Part shown: positions 28,474 through 36,282 of the stretch, piece by piece
Layout of the letters: each line of letters opens with the position of its first letter
Numbering within the stretch: position 1 is the first letter of the stretch
Source of the DNA: Rhodanobacter sp. B04
Lineage (GTDB): Bacteria; Pseudomonadota; Gammaproteobacteria; Xanthomonadales; Rhodanobacteraceae
NCBI RefSeq assembly: GCF_002001125.1
Contig: NZ_MUNV01000005.1
Coordinates: 248,001-312,000 of the forward strand
DNA length: 64,000 nucleotides
Reading direction: 5' to 3'
Notes under the pieces: generated by a model
What the model was told of the DNA's origin: nothing
What the model saw: only the letters and a program-made list of their open reading frames with translations
The model's database searches: none
Program-made: the position numbers and the translations under genes

Positions 28474-29817
28474 TCATTGCAGCAGCCTGTTGACGTCTTC
28501 CAGGTCGTCCACGCCGATGCTGCCGGCAGCCTGCTTGAGCAGCAGCTTGTTGAGGATGAACTGGTGGCGCACGACGATGTACTCACTCTGCACGTTGGCC
28601 AGCTGCTCGATGGCGAACACCACGTTGGTCAGGCTCTGCGTGCCGATCTCGTAGCCGGCGCGCATCGATGCCAGCGACTTGCGCGCGGCATCGACCGAGG
28701 TGCGTGCGGCGTCGACCTGCTCGATGCCATCCACCACCAGGTTGTAGTAGTTGTCGGCGTTCCGCGCGGCCTGGCGTCGTTGGGTTTCCAGCACGCCCTG
28801 GTCCTCGTCACGCTGCGCGATCGCCTGACGCACCTGCGACTGAGTGAGCCCACCGCTGAAGATCGGCACGCTGAGGGTCAAGCCGACGGTGGTCACGCCG
28901 GGACCGTACGCGGCGGCACCGGGCACCGCGCGGGACCAGCTGCCGAACTTGCCGTACTGCACGCTGGCATTGAGCGTGGGCAGATGCCCGGCGCGCGCGG
29001 CTGACACGCGATGTTCGTCCGCCGTCACCGCGTAGCGCGCAGCCAGGATGACCGGGTTGCTCTCCATCGCCGCGTCCACCCATGCCTTGGCATCGGCCGG
29101 CGCGGGTGCCTGCATCGGCAGATCCTCGCGCAGCTTCTTCAGCGTCTCGGTCGGCTTGCCGGTGATCTGCTCCAGCCCGCGCTGCGCGTCCTTCAGGTTG
29201 ACCTGCGCACTGATCCGCTGCGACTTGATGTAGAGGTAATAGGCCTCCGACTGGCTCACGTCCGACGCCGTGGCCAGCCCGTTCTTCATGCGCACGCTGG
29301 ACTGGTTGAACTCCTGCTTGTACGCGTCCTCGTACGAGCGATAGACGTCCAGGGTGTCCTGCGCCACCAGCACGTTGAAGTAGGCGTTGCAGACACGTAC
29401 GTAAAGGTTCTGCAGTGCGGCACGATACGTTTCGTCACCCGAGTCGCGGCTGGCCCGCGCGGCCTTCAGGTTGGCGATCGCGGACAGATTGATGATCGGC
29501 TGGCTGAGCGTCGTGCTCAGATCGCGTTCGCGCGTGTAGCCACTCGAACCGGTGGACACGATGTTGCCACCGGAACTGGTGACCGAACCGTTGCCGCCGC
29601 GGATCTGCTCCAGCCCCAACCCCACCGACAACTGCGGCAGCAGTGCCGAGCGCGCCTGCGGCACGCCCTCGGCAACCACCAGGCGCGCTGAATCGGCCGT
29701 ACTCAGCACCGGGTCGTTGGCGATGGCCTGACGGTAGGCATCCATCAGATCCTCGCCGTGACCCGGTATCGGCATCAGGCCAAGACAAAGCAGCAGGGGC
29801 AAAAGCTTGACGCGCAT
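28474..29817 (-). CDS. TolC-family outer membrane efflux protein
   Basis: 447 aa from the ATG of MRVKLLPLLLCLGLMP, with a signal peptide cut near residue 21 (PGHGEDLMDAYRQA). Two repeats of the TolC fold are visible: long amphipathic helical stretches, and paired strand regions such as ERDLSTTLSQPIINLSAIANLKAAR and VGLTLSVPIFSGGLTQSQVRQA. The protein should form the trimeric outer-membrane and periplasmic tunnel for the exporter. It lies 47 bp after the ATPase gene and 63 bp before the first permease, within one operon. The ribosome site is weak, so the exact start is less sure. Confidence 0.92.
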   Translation of the reverse strand: MRVKLLPLLLCLGLMPIPGHGEDLMDAYRQAIANDPVLSTADSARLVVAEGVPQARSALLPQLSVGLGLEQIRGGNGSVTSSGGNIVSTGSSGYTRERDLSTTLSQPIINLSAIANLKAARASRDSGDETYRAALQNLYVRVCNAYFNVLVAQDTLDVYRSYEDAYKQEFNQSSVRMKNGLATASDVSQSEAYYLYIKSQRISAQVNLKDAQRGLEQITGKPTETLKKLREDLPMQAPAPADAKAWVDAAMESNPVILAARYAVTADEHRVSAARAGHLPTLNASVQYGKFGSWSRAVPGAAAYGPGVTTVGLTLSVPIFSGGLTQSQVRQAIAQRDEDQGVLETQRRQAARNADNYYNLVVDGIEQVDAARTSVDAARKSLASMRAGYEIGTQSLTNVVFAIEQLANVQSEYIVVRHQFILNKLLLKQAAGSIGVDDLEDVNRLLQ

Positions 29818-29864
29818 GGAGGGTTCTCGCCTTCGGGGTTGGATCGGCATGAATGAACGGAACA

Positions 29865-30587
29865 TCAGCCCGAATGGGCTTCGCTGCGCACATGCCCGGT
29901 GGCGTGGAAGCGCGGATCCTCGGACAGATCCACCACCTGGCCGTCGATGATGTGCACGTTGCGCTGCGCACGCGCGGCCAGTTCGGGATCGTGCGTCACC
30001 ATCACGATGGTGGCGCCCTCGCGGTGGATCTCCTCCAGCAGCTCCAGCACGCCACGCGCCATCTGCGTATCCAGGTTGCCGGTCGGCTCATCCGCCAGCA
30101 GCAGGCGCGGCGAGCCGGCCAGTGCACGCGCGATCGCCACACGCTGCTGCTGACCGCCGGACAGTTCGGCCGGGTAGTGCTTGGCCCGCGAGGCCAGGCC
30201 CACCCGCTCGAGCGATTCCATGATGCGCTGCTTGCGTTCGGCCGACTTCATGCCGCGGTAGCGCAGCGGCACCTCGATGTTGTCGAACACGTTGAGGTCG
30301 GGGATCAGGTTGAAGGCCTGGAAGATGAAGCCGATCTTCTCGTTGCGGATCTTCGAGCGGGCATTGTCGTTGAGGTTGCTCACCTCGATGCCGTCAAGGT
30401 GGTACTCGCCGCCGCTGAAGGTCTCTAGCAGGCCCGCGATGGTCAGGAAGGTGGTCTTGCCGGAGCCGGACGGACCGGTCACGGCGACGAACTCGCCCTC
30501 TTTCACGTCGATGTTGAAATCGCGCAGCGCATAGGTCTCCACCACTTCGGTGCGGTAGACCTTGGACAGGTGGGTCATCTTCAGCAT
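29865..30587 (-). CDS. ABC transporter ATP-binding protein (MacB/LolD type), sole ATPase of the cluster
   Basis: 240 aa from ATG 30587 (AGGA six to seven bases upstream). Walker A GPSGSGKTTF, Q-loop FIFQAFNL, signature LSGGQQQRVAIARAL, Walker B RLLLADEPTGNLD and the switch histidine in MVTHDPE are all present. It belongs to the small ATPase group that drives FtsX-fold permeases by mechanotransmission (MacB, LolCDE, BceAB, FtsEX). No other ABC ATPase accompanies the sixteen permeases, so this one presumably powers all pairs. It lies between the adaptor (64 bp) and TolC-type genes in the operon. Confidence 0.95.
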   Translation of the reverse strand: MLKMTHLSKVYRTEVVETYALRDFNIDVKEGEFVAVTGPSGSGKTTFLTIAGLLETFSGGEYHLDGIEVSNLNDNARSKIRNEKIGFIFQAFNLIPDLNVFDNIEVPLRYRGMKSAERKQRIMESLERVGLASRAKHYPAELSGGQQQRVAIARALAGSPRLLLADEPTGNLDTQMARGVLELLEEIHREGATIVMVTHDPELAARAQRNVHIIDGQVVDLSEDPRFHATGHVRSEAHSG

Positions 30588-30651
30588 GGTTGTTCCTCGG
30601 TGGTTGGAATCGGAAATCGGGAAAAGCGTCGATCTGGTGTCACTGCACAAA

Positions 30652-31926
30652 TCAGTTGCTGATCGCAACCGTCTGGGCGCTCTTGAAGCTGTCGGTACCC
30701 GAGATGACGATGCGGTCGCCTTCCTTCAGGCCATCGAGAATCTCCACCTTGTCGATGCTGCTGGCACCGACGCGGATCGGGGTCTTGGTGGCGATGCCGT
30801 TGCGCACCACGTAGGCGTAGCTGCCGCCGGATTCGTCGACGAACGAGCCGCGCTGCACGGTCAGCACGTTGTCGCGCTTGTCCAGCAGCACACGCACGGA
30901 CAGGCGCTGGTTCTGGCGCAACTGCTTCGGGGTCTGGCCGTCGAAGCGCAGCCGCGCCGCCACTTCGCCATTGACCACTTCGGGCGAGATCGCGCTGACC
31001 AGGCCCTTCCAGACATTGCCGTTGCCGCTGATCTCGCCGGACATGCCGATACCGAGATCGCGCGCGAAGCTTTCCGGCACCTGCATCTCGACCTGCAATG
31101 CCGACAAGTCGATCACGCTGAGCAGTTGCGCGTCTTTCGCTACCGTGGCGCGTTCGGCGATGAACAACTGGCCGACCTGACCATCGACCGGCGATTTCAC
31201 ATTCAAGTCGTCGACCTGGCGCTGCAGGTCCTGCACCACCAGCAGCTGGTTGTCGTGGGCGAGCTTCTTGGACTGGATGTTGAGATTCAGGCTGTCGTTG
31301 TTCATGCCCAGATCGGACTTGGCATGGGCCAGCGTGATGCGCGCCTTTTCCAGCAGGTCCTTGGCTTGATCGACCTCCACGCCTTTGGCGGCACCGGCGG
31401 CGAACGCCTTCTGCGTGCGGTCCAGTGTGGTTTCCGCGCTCTTGTCGTCGATCTGCGCGTTGTCGAAGGCCTTCTGAAGGTCGCTGCGCTTGCTGCGCGC
31501 GTCGACCTGCGCCTGCAGATAGTCGACCTGCATGGCAGCGGCCTTGGACTGCTCCTGCGCCAGCTTGTTGCGCAGCTCCGGGCTGTCGACCACGGCCAGC
31601 ACCTGCCCCTTCTTCACCGTGTCGCCCGCATGCACCTGCAGCGTCACCGCACCACCGTAGGTGGCATACAAGGTGGGGCTGACCGCGGCAACCACCTTGC
31701 CCTCGGCGGCGATGTCGCGCACGAACGGCCCGCGTTCGACCGTTGCGAATGCCAGTCGCGAACTGCTGACCGAGGCCGACGCCGAAAACAGGCGACCGAT
31801 GCCTGGCGCCAGCCATGCCAGCAGCCCAAGCACCAGCACGCCAGCACCAAGCAGCACGAACTGGCGCTTGCGGTTGGGTTTGACTTCGACCATGCGGTCT
31901 TGTGCGGAAGTATCGCGAATCATCAT
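30652..31926 (-). CDS. Periplasmic adaptor (HlyD/MacA-type membrane fusion protein), first gene of the exporter operon
   Basis: 424 aa from ATG 31926, chosen because AGGA lies five bases before it; the ATG at 31893 lacks a ribosome site. One N-terminal membrane anchor (RKRQFVLLGAGVLVLGLLAWLAP region, about residues 23-42) is followed by a lipoyl/barrel-sandwich half motif and a long coiled-coil hairpin (about 120-260). The second lipoyl half (VKSPVDGQVGQLF) and beta-barrel and membrane-proximal domains complete it. It should bridge the inner-membrane permease complex to the TolC-type channel. A sigma-54 promoter candidate lies 42-57 bp upstream of the start codon. Confidence 0.93.
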   Translation of the reverse strand: MMIRDTSAQDRMVEVKPNRKRQFVLLGAGVLVLGLLAWLAPGIGRLFSASASVSSSRLAFATVERGPFVRDIAAEGKVVAAVSPTLYATYGGAVTLQVHAGDTVKKGQVLAVVDSPELRNKLAQEQSKAAAMQVDYLQAQVDARSKRSDLQKAFDNAQIDDKSAETTLDRTQKAFAAGAAKGVEVDQAKDLLEKARITLAHAKSDLGMNNDSLNLNIQSKKLAHDNQLLVVQDLQRQVDDLNVKSPVDGQVGQLFIAERATVAKDAQLLSVIDLSALQVEMQVPESFARDLGIGMSGEISGNGNVWKGLVSAISPEVVNGEVAARLRFDGQTPKQLRQNQRLSVRVLLDKRDNVLTVQRGSFVDESGGSYAYVVRNGIATKTPIRVGASSIDKVEILDGLKEGDRIVISGTDSFKSAQTVAISN

Positions 31927-31967
31927 GCCGTTCCTGGCCGCGGACAGCGCGGTTGCACTGGGGTTGT

Positions 31968-31983
31968 AGCAATCCGTATGCCA
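31968..31983 (-). promoter_or_regulatory. Sigma-54 (-24/-12) promoter for the exporter operon
   Basis: Minus strand TGGCATACGGATTGCT against consensus TGGCAC-N5-TTGCW: five of six -24 bases and the full -12 TTGCT, with exactly ten bases between GG and GC. The expected transcription start near 31957 gives a leader of about 30 bases to the adaptor ATG. The cluster encodes a sigma-54 activator. Confidence 0.75.
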
Positions 31984-32050
31984 GTCATCAGATGTTGCAT
32001 ATATATAAGCTTTTTCAATTACTTGACGTGTGTCACCGATGCAAATTGAG

Positions 32051-32081
32051 TGTCCGCGGACAATCCACGGACAAACGGACA
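32051..32081. promoter_or_regulatory. Likely activator binding sites: 12-bp palindrome plus CGGACA repeats
   Basis: A perfect palindrome TGTCCGCGGACA (32051-32062) is followed by direct CGGACA copies at 32068 and 32076. It lies almost exactly midway between two divergent sigma-54 promoters: about 95-125 bp upstream of one predicted start and 70-100 bp upstream of the other. These are normal distances for an enhancer-binding protein. Confidence 0.6.
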
Positions 32082-32124
32082 GGACGCTGCAGACGGTCAC
32101 GGCAGCTGGTCCGGAAGCGCCGCA

Positions 32125-32139
32125 TGGCAAGCCCCTTGC
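32125..32139 (+). promoter_or_regulatory. Sigma-54 (-24/-12) promoter for the C13 peptidase gene
   Basis: Plus strand TGGCAAGCCCCTTGC: -24 TGGCA and -12 TTGC with ten bases between GG and GC. The expected start near 32151 gives a short leader to the ATG at 32178. It mirrors the exporter promoter around the shared palindrome. Confidence 0.65.
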
Positions 32140-32177
32140 CAGCCACACAGATCCGCGCTTAACGTTCCGCAAGTTCA

Positions 32178-34100
32178 ATGACTGGACGCTCCATCGTGCG
32201 CAACTCATGGATTACCCGCCGCCGCTCGCCGATGCTGCTTTTGATGACCTTGTCGCTGCTGCTCGGCGGCGCGTGCAGCGCACAGGCCACGGATGCCTTC
32301 GTGGTGATTTCCGGGGGAGGCAATCCGGCCAGCAACCACTATTCGCAGTATCTGCAGGCACGCGCCTATGTGACTTATCTGCGCGCGCACTATCCGCACA
32401 AGTCGATCTGGACGTTCTTTGGTGCGGGCAACCAGAGCGGGCAGCCACCTGTGCTGTTTGATGTCGAGCAGACCGGCAAGGACGAGAAAGGCCACGACAT
32501 CACTACCTGGATTGCCGGCGCGCTACCGGACAACCGACCTGCCCGACACGATGAGATCGCACGCGCCTTCCGCGACGAGATTCTTCCCGCGGTCAAGCAG
32601 GGCGGCACGCTTTATCTGTTCGTCGGCGACCACGGCGGCCCCTCGGCAGACTCGCCCGGCGAAAGCATCATCAGCCTGTGGGGCTGGAACCGTGATCCGA
32701 CCATTCCCTACGGCTGGCGCGACTACCGCTACTCGGAAACCCTGGGCGTCGCCGAACTCCGCCGCTGGCTGTCTGCGGGCCTCGGCCGCGGACGGGTGGT
32801 ATTCGTCATGAGCCAGTGCTTCTCGGGTGGCTTCCACTACCTGGGTCTGCCACGCGAAGAAGCCGCCGACCCGGCGTGGTTCGCCAAGCCGCCCGCCTGG
32901 GCCCGTCCGGTCAGCCATCCCTCCAGGTTGCCACCCGCCGCAGGCTTCACCGCGACCGACGATCAATCCTTCGCCTCGGGCTGTACGTCCGATGTGTCGG
33001 CGGATCGATGGGCAGGCTATGAGCGTTACATGCCGGAAAACCTGACCGGGCTGGACGTATTCACCCTCAAGCCCGGCAAGTTGCCGATGCGTGCATCGTT
33101 TTACGACGCTCACGTACAGGCCGTCCAGGTGGATCAGACGATCGACAAACCGCGCTCGACTTCGGAGCAATACCTTGTGGACTGGGCGCAGACGATCGCA
33201 CGCATGGAACATGCGCCCGACCTTGCCGCCACGGTCAAACCCGCGCTGGCGCATTTCCGACAGGCGATGGACGGTGCGGCTCCGCAGATCGCCGATGCGG
33301 CGCTGCAGGCGCGTGCCGAGGAATTTCGCCACTACGCGGAACGCATGGTACAGGCCAATCCGAACCTGAAAGATCTGCTCCATGCCCCGCAGAGTGAACT
33401 CGAATCAGCGATACGACCGCAGCCGACGCGCTCACCCAGTAGTCGTGCGCGCAGATATCCCGACGGCGATACCAACGCGGCGATGAACGATCAGATGCTG
33501 TTTGGCAGTCTCTGGGGCAAGACCATCGAGCCGGCATGGCAGCACGCGCTCAACACAGGCGAGTTGTCGAAACTGCCCGCGCCGGTGCTGGCGTACGAGC
33601 GCGACCTGGCGAATTTCCGCGAAGCAGCCACAGCAGCGCAGAGCATGGGCAATGAGTCCGCGACCAACCCGGCCAGCGCGATCGATCCGGACTTGTTCGC
33701 CTACTACGAAAGCGGCTATGCCGATCCGGCGACCTTCGATCCAGCGCGTGCAAGAGTCATCGCCAGTTGGGACGGCCGTCGTTATCAGGCGATCCTGGCC
33801 TGGGCGAAAAAATCCGCCGACGAAAAAGTCAAAGCCGCCGCTATCGTCATGCTGGGCTTGATGCCAGATCTCTCATCCGATCGCGATGACGGTGAAACAG
33901 CACCCGCGCAGGCAGGCAAGCCGCGACCGTCGAAACCGCCGAGACCCGACCGCGACATTGCGGCGGCACGCCTGCTGCTGTATCGGCGGGTATTGGCAAG
34001 CTGGCAGTTTTTGCTGGAAATGAAGCACAAGCCTGCACTGGAGCAACTTGCCGCCCTCATCGAACTCGAGCGCACGCCATTGCCTGCCCCCACCCGATAA
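32178..34100 (+). CDS. Secreted clan-CD cysteine peptidase (C13/legumain-like), divergent from the exporter operon
   Basis: 640 aa with an N-terminal signal sequence: basic stretch RRR at 14-16, then hydrophobic LLLMTLSLLLGG, cleavage near residue 37. A lipoprotein cysteine at 33 is possible but the lipobox is poor. The peptidase core is recognised by GGGNPASNHYSQYLQARAY at the start, YLFVGDHGG with catalytic His152, and VVFVMSQCFSGG with catalytic Cys214. This His-Gly / Ser-x-Cys arrangement is the clan-CD signature of C13-like enzymes. The C-terminal 400 residues are mostly helical and unassigned. It is predicted periplasmic or extracellular, with shared sigma-54 control with the exporter. 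No convincing ribosome site; the start could also be ATG 32232. Confidence 0.8.
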   Translation: MTGRSIVRNSWITRRRSPMLLLMTLSLLLGGACSAQATDAFVVISGGGNPASNHYSQYLQARAYVTYLRAHYPHKSIWTFFGAGNQSGQPPVLFDVEQTGKDEKGHDITTWIAGALPDNRPARHDEIARAFRDEILPAVKQGGTLYLFVGDHGGPSADSPGESIISLWGWNRDPTIPYGWRDYRYSETLGVAELRRWLSAGLGRGRVVFVMSQCFSGGFHYLGLPREEAADPAWFAKPPAWARPVSHPSRLPPAAGFTATDDQSFASGCTSDVSADRWAGYERYMPENLTGLDVFTLKPGKLPMRASFYDAHVQAVQVDQTIDKPRSTSEQYLVDWAQTIARMEHAPDLAATVKPALAHFRQAMDGAAPQIADAALQARAEEFRHYAERMVQANPNLKDLLHAPQSELESAIRPQPTRSPSSRARRYPDGDTNAAMNDQMLFGSLWGKTIEPAWQHALNTGELSKLPAPVLAYERDLANFREAATAAQSMGNESATNPASAIDPDLFAYYESGYADPATFDPARARVIASWDGRRYQAILAWAKKSADEKVKAAAIVMLGLMPDLSSDRDDGETAPAQAGKPRPSKPPRPDRDIAAARLLLYRRVLASWQFLLEMKHKPALEQLAALIELERTPLPAPTR

Positions 34101-34132
34101 CACGCGGCATGCCGATGGCCGCTGGCTCGCCC

Positions 34133-34153
34133 GATCCGGCGCCATGCCGGATC
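34133..34153. terminator. Hairpin between convergent genes
   Basis: GATCCGGC and GCCGGATC flank a 5-base loop in the 68-bp gap between the convergent C13 peptidase and hemP-operon genes. No T tract, so it may act as a weak bidirectional stop. Confidence 0.45.
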
Positions 34154-34168
34154 AGGCAGGGGCCATCA

Positions 34169-34837
34169 TTACGCCGCCCCTTGCAACACGATGGCTTCGG
34201 CCTGAGTAATCCTTTTCGCCAGCTGCCGTCCCAGATTCGAAATTGCCTGCGGTTGCGCTGCCTCCAGCACGTTCAAGCCGGCCAATTGGCGATGACTGAA
34301 AGAAACCAGACGTGCCTCGCCCGGTTGGAAGCTGCGATACCCATGCAGCAGCCTGGTCGGCGCTTCCATGTCGGCCAATTGCAGCAGGGCGTCCCAAGCC
34401 AGGTAGTCCGTGTCGGGCAGCAAATGCAGGCGCGCATGCAGTTGCCCTTCATCGTCCAGACATTCCAGCCATTCGCGCGGGCCATCCCCGGTGATCGCGC
34501 TGGCCGCGACAAGCGAGCGGATCAACAGCAAGGGCGCCAGCTCACGATGGGCCAGCAGAACACCGCCGACGCAGGACTCCGCTGCCAGTGCGGTCGGTCG
34601 CCCGGGCACGTAAAGCACGCAACCAAGCAAGGGCAGCTGGCGCACGAACCGCTCTGGCGACATGCGCAACCACCGGCGCTGTGCTGGCACAGCGCGGCAG
34701 GAATGGCAGATCAGCGACGACGTTGAAGTGGACCAACCAAACACAGGCACCTCCGAGACGGAGCCCGGCTGGCGCCCGTCAGGCGGCGCTGGCGAAAGGC
34801 AGTGGGGAACGCGCAGGCAAGACAGACATCTGCGCAT
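34169..34837 (-). CDS. Hypothetical protein downstream of hemP, possible heme/iron role
   Basis: 222 aa from ATG 34837, supported by AGAGG before it; a shorter form from ATG 34663 is possible. Soluble, no signal peptide. The N-terminal 60 residues are cysteine-rich (MRRCLSCLRVPHC, ICHSC). The body is leucine-rich with SPERFVRQLPLLGCVLYVPGR and LHLLPDTDYLAWDALLQL, and it ends with an amphipathic alpha-helical tail. I do not recognise the family. It follows hemP by 31 bp behind a Fur box, so an iron- or heme-linked function is inferred from context only. Confidence 0.65.
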   Translation of the reverse strand: MRRCLSCLRVPHCLSPAPPDGRQPGSVSEVPVFGWSTSTSSLICHSCRAVPAQRRWLRMSPERFVRQLPLLGCVLYVPGRPTALAAESCVGGVLLAHRELAPLLLIRSLVAASAITGDGPREWLECLDDEGQLHARLHLLPDTDYLAWDALLQLADMEAPTRLLHGYRSFQPGEARLVSFSHRQLAGLNVLEAAQPQAISNLGRQLAKRITQAEAIVLQGAA

Positions 34838-34868
34838 GCGACCTCTTCAGGCCGCCCGCAGGGTGCGT

Positions 34869-35078
34869 TTACTTGGTCAGGATCAGCTTGTCGTTGCGGG
34901 TCAGCCGCAGGTGGTACTCGCCACCCTGATGCTGGATCACCAGCTCGCGGCCACCAGCCAGCAGCGACTGGCTGGTGACATGCCGCGTGGCTGCCGCGAT
35001 GCCCGGCGCGGGTGCGGACCGGCGCCGTGCTGCCAGAGCTTGCGATGATGGGGTCAGCGAGAGAACAGACGTCGACAT
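34869..35078 (-). CDS. hemP: Hemin uptake protein HemP/HmuP
   Basis: 69 aa. The C-terminal 35 residues carry the diagnostic HemP block: SQSLLAGGRELVIQHQGG, then YHLRLTRNDKLILTK. The N-terminal half is low-complexity and variable, as usual. HmuP-type proteins are small cytoplasmic factors needed for expression of heme-uptake genes in several proteobacteria. A strong Fur box lies about 33 bp upstream of the start, implying iron-repressed expression. No heme receptor gene is nearby; the next gene in the operon is of unknown function. Confidence 0.88.
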   Translation of the reverse strand: MSTSVLSLTPSSQALAARRRSAPAPGIAAATRHVTSQSLLAGGRELVIQHQGGEYHLRLTRNDKLILTK

Positions 35079-35108
35079 GGCGGATTCCGCAGGAAGTGGG
35101 CGACGTTC

Positions 35109-35130
35109 AAATAATAATGATTCTCATTTA
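35109..35130 (-). promoter_or_regulatory. Fur box upstream of hemP
   Basis: AAATAATAATGATTCTCATT on the plus strand, closely matching the GATAATGATAATCATTATC Fur consensus in an AT-rich island of a GC-rich region. It lies just upstream of hemP. Confidence 0.8.
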
Positions 35131-35168
35131 ACTGTCAACCATCCCTTGTCCATGCCTACCCCAGCCGC

Positions 35169-36146
35169 TCAATCCGCAGCGCCGACCGCCTGCAGGATGC
35201 GTCGCGCGATGCCGGCGTCCAGCCGTGGCAGAAGATCCAGCGCCGCCAGGTTCTGCTCCAGTTGTTCGCGCCGGCTGGCCCCGAGCATCACCGTCGAAAC
35301 ATGCTCGTTGAGCAGGCACCAGGCAATCGCCAGTTGCGCCAGGCTGACGCCGAGCTCGCCGGCGATCGGCTGCAGGGCACGCACCTTGTCGATGCGTTCG
35401 CTGCCATGACCCAGCACACTTTCGCGCAGCCATTCGTAGCCCGGCTGGGTCAACCGCGAATCGGCCGGCACGCCGTCGTTGTACTTGCCGCTGAGCAAGC
35501 CCGACGCCAGCGGCGACCAGATCGTGGTGCCCATGCCATAGGCGGCATACAGCGGTGCATATTCCACTTCGACCCGCGAGCGATGCAGCAGGTTGTACTG
35601 CGGCTGTTCCATCACCGGCGCGTACAGGTGATTCTCCCGGGCGACCCGATGCGCCTCGTGGATTGCCTCGGCCGGCCATTCGCTGGTGCCCCAGTACAGC
35701 ACCTTGCCCTGACGGATCAGCGTATCCATCGCCGCCACGGTTTCCTCGATCGGCGTATCCGGATCGGGACGATGACAGAAATACAGATCCAGATAGTCGA
35801 CACGCAAACGTTGCAATGCCTGCGTACAAGCCTCCATCACGTGCTTGCGCGACAGCCCGCGCTGGGTCGGCAGCGGTTTGTCGTACGCGCCGAAGAACAC
35901 CTTGCTGGAGACACAGTAACTGTCGCGCGGAAAACGCAGATCGGCCAGCACATCGCCCATCACCTGTTCGGCCACGCCGTTGTTGTAGGTCTCGGCATTG
36001 TCGAAGAAGTTCACCCCGCGATCATGCGCCAGCGCGAGCAGGTCGCGTGCCTGGCTGCGTCCCACCTGCTTGCCGAAGGTGACCCAGGCGCCGAACGACA
36101 ACGCGGAAAGTTGCAGGCCGCTACGGCCAAGACGACGGTAAAGCAT
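35169..36146 (-). CDS. Aldo/keto reductase (Kv-beta-like subfamily)
   Basis: 325 aa from ATG 36146 (GGAG seven bases upstream). It starts MLYRRLGRSGLQLSALSFGAW. The AKR catalytic set is present: NFFDNAETYNNG (Asp and Tyr), VSSKVF (Lys) and YFCHRPDP (His). The WSPLASGLLSGKYN segment and C-terminal cofactor loop (VMLGASRREQLEQNLAAL) match NADPH-dependent reductases of the voltage-gated potassium-channel beta/YghZ type. It should reduce aldehydes or methylglyoxal-like carbonyls; the physiological substrate is unknown. It is divergent from the zinc alcohol dehydrogenase with about 136 bp between the starts, so the two may share control. Confidence 0.9.
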   Translation of the reverse strand: MLYRRLGRSGLQLSALSFGAWVTFGKQVGRSQARDLLALAHDRGVNFFDNAETYNNGVAEQVMGDVLADLRFPRDSYCVSSKVFFGAYDKPLPTQRGLSRKHVMEACTQALQRLRVDYLDLYFCHRPDPDTPIEETVAAMDTLIRQGKVLYWGTSEWPAEAIHEAHRVARENHLYAPVMEQPQYNLLHRSRVEVEYAPLYAAYGMGTTIWSPLASGLLSGKYNDGVPADSRLTQPGYEWLRESVLGHGSERIDKVRALQPIAGELGVSLAQLAIAWCLLNEHVSTVMLGASRREQLEQNLAALDLLPRLDAGIARRILQAVGAAD

Positions 36147-36282
36147 GGGGATGCTCCGATGACGGGGAAGACGGCCAGCATGCCAACAGTTGCGCCGCCG
36201 CGTCCATTCCTTGCGCTGAAGGCAGCTGTCACTGCCGACACATCGGCGTAGTCTTGGGCTTTCTCTCGCAGCGGAGTCCGTC

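Noticed and set aside
32041-32055. Second sigma-54-like match (GGACAC-N5-TTGC) before the adaptor gene
   Set aside because: One of the two invariant -24 G bases is missing and it overlaps the palindrome; the element at 31968-31983 fits much better.
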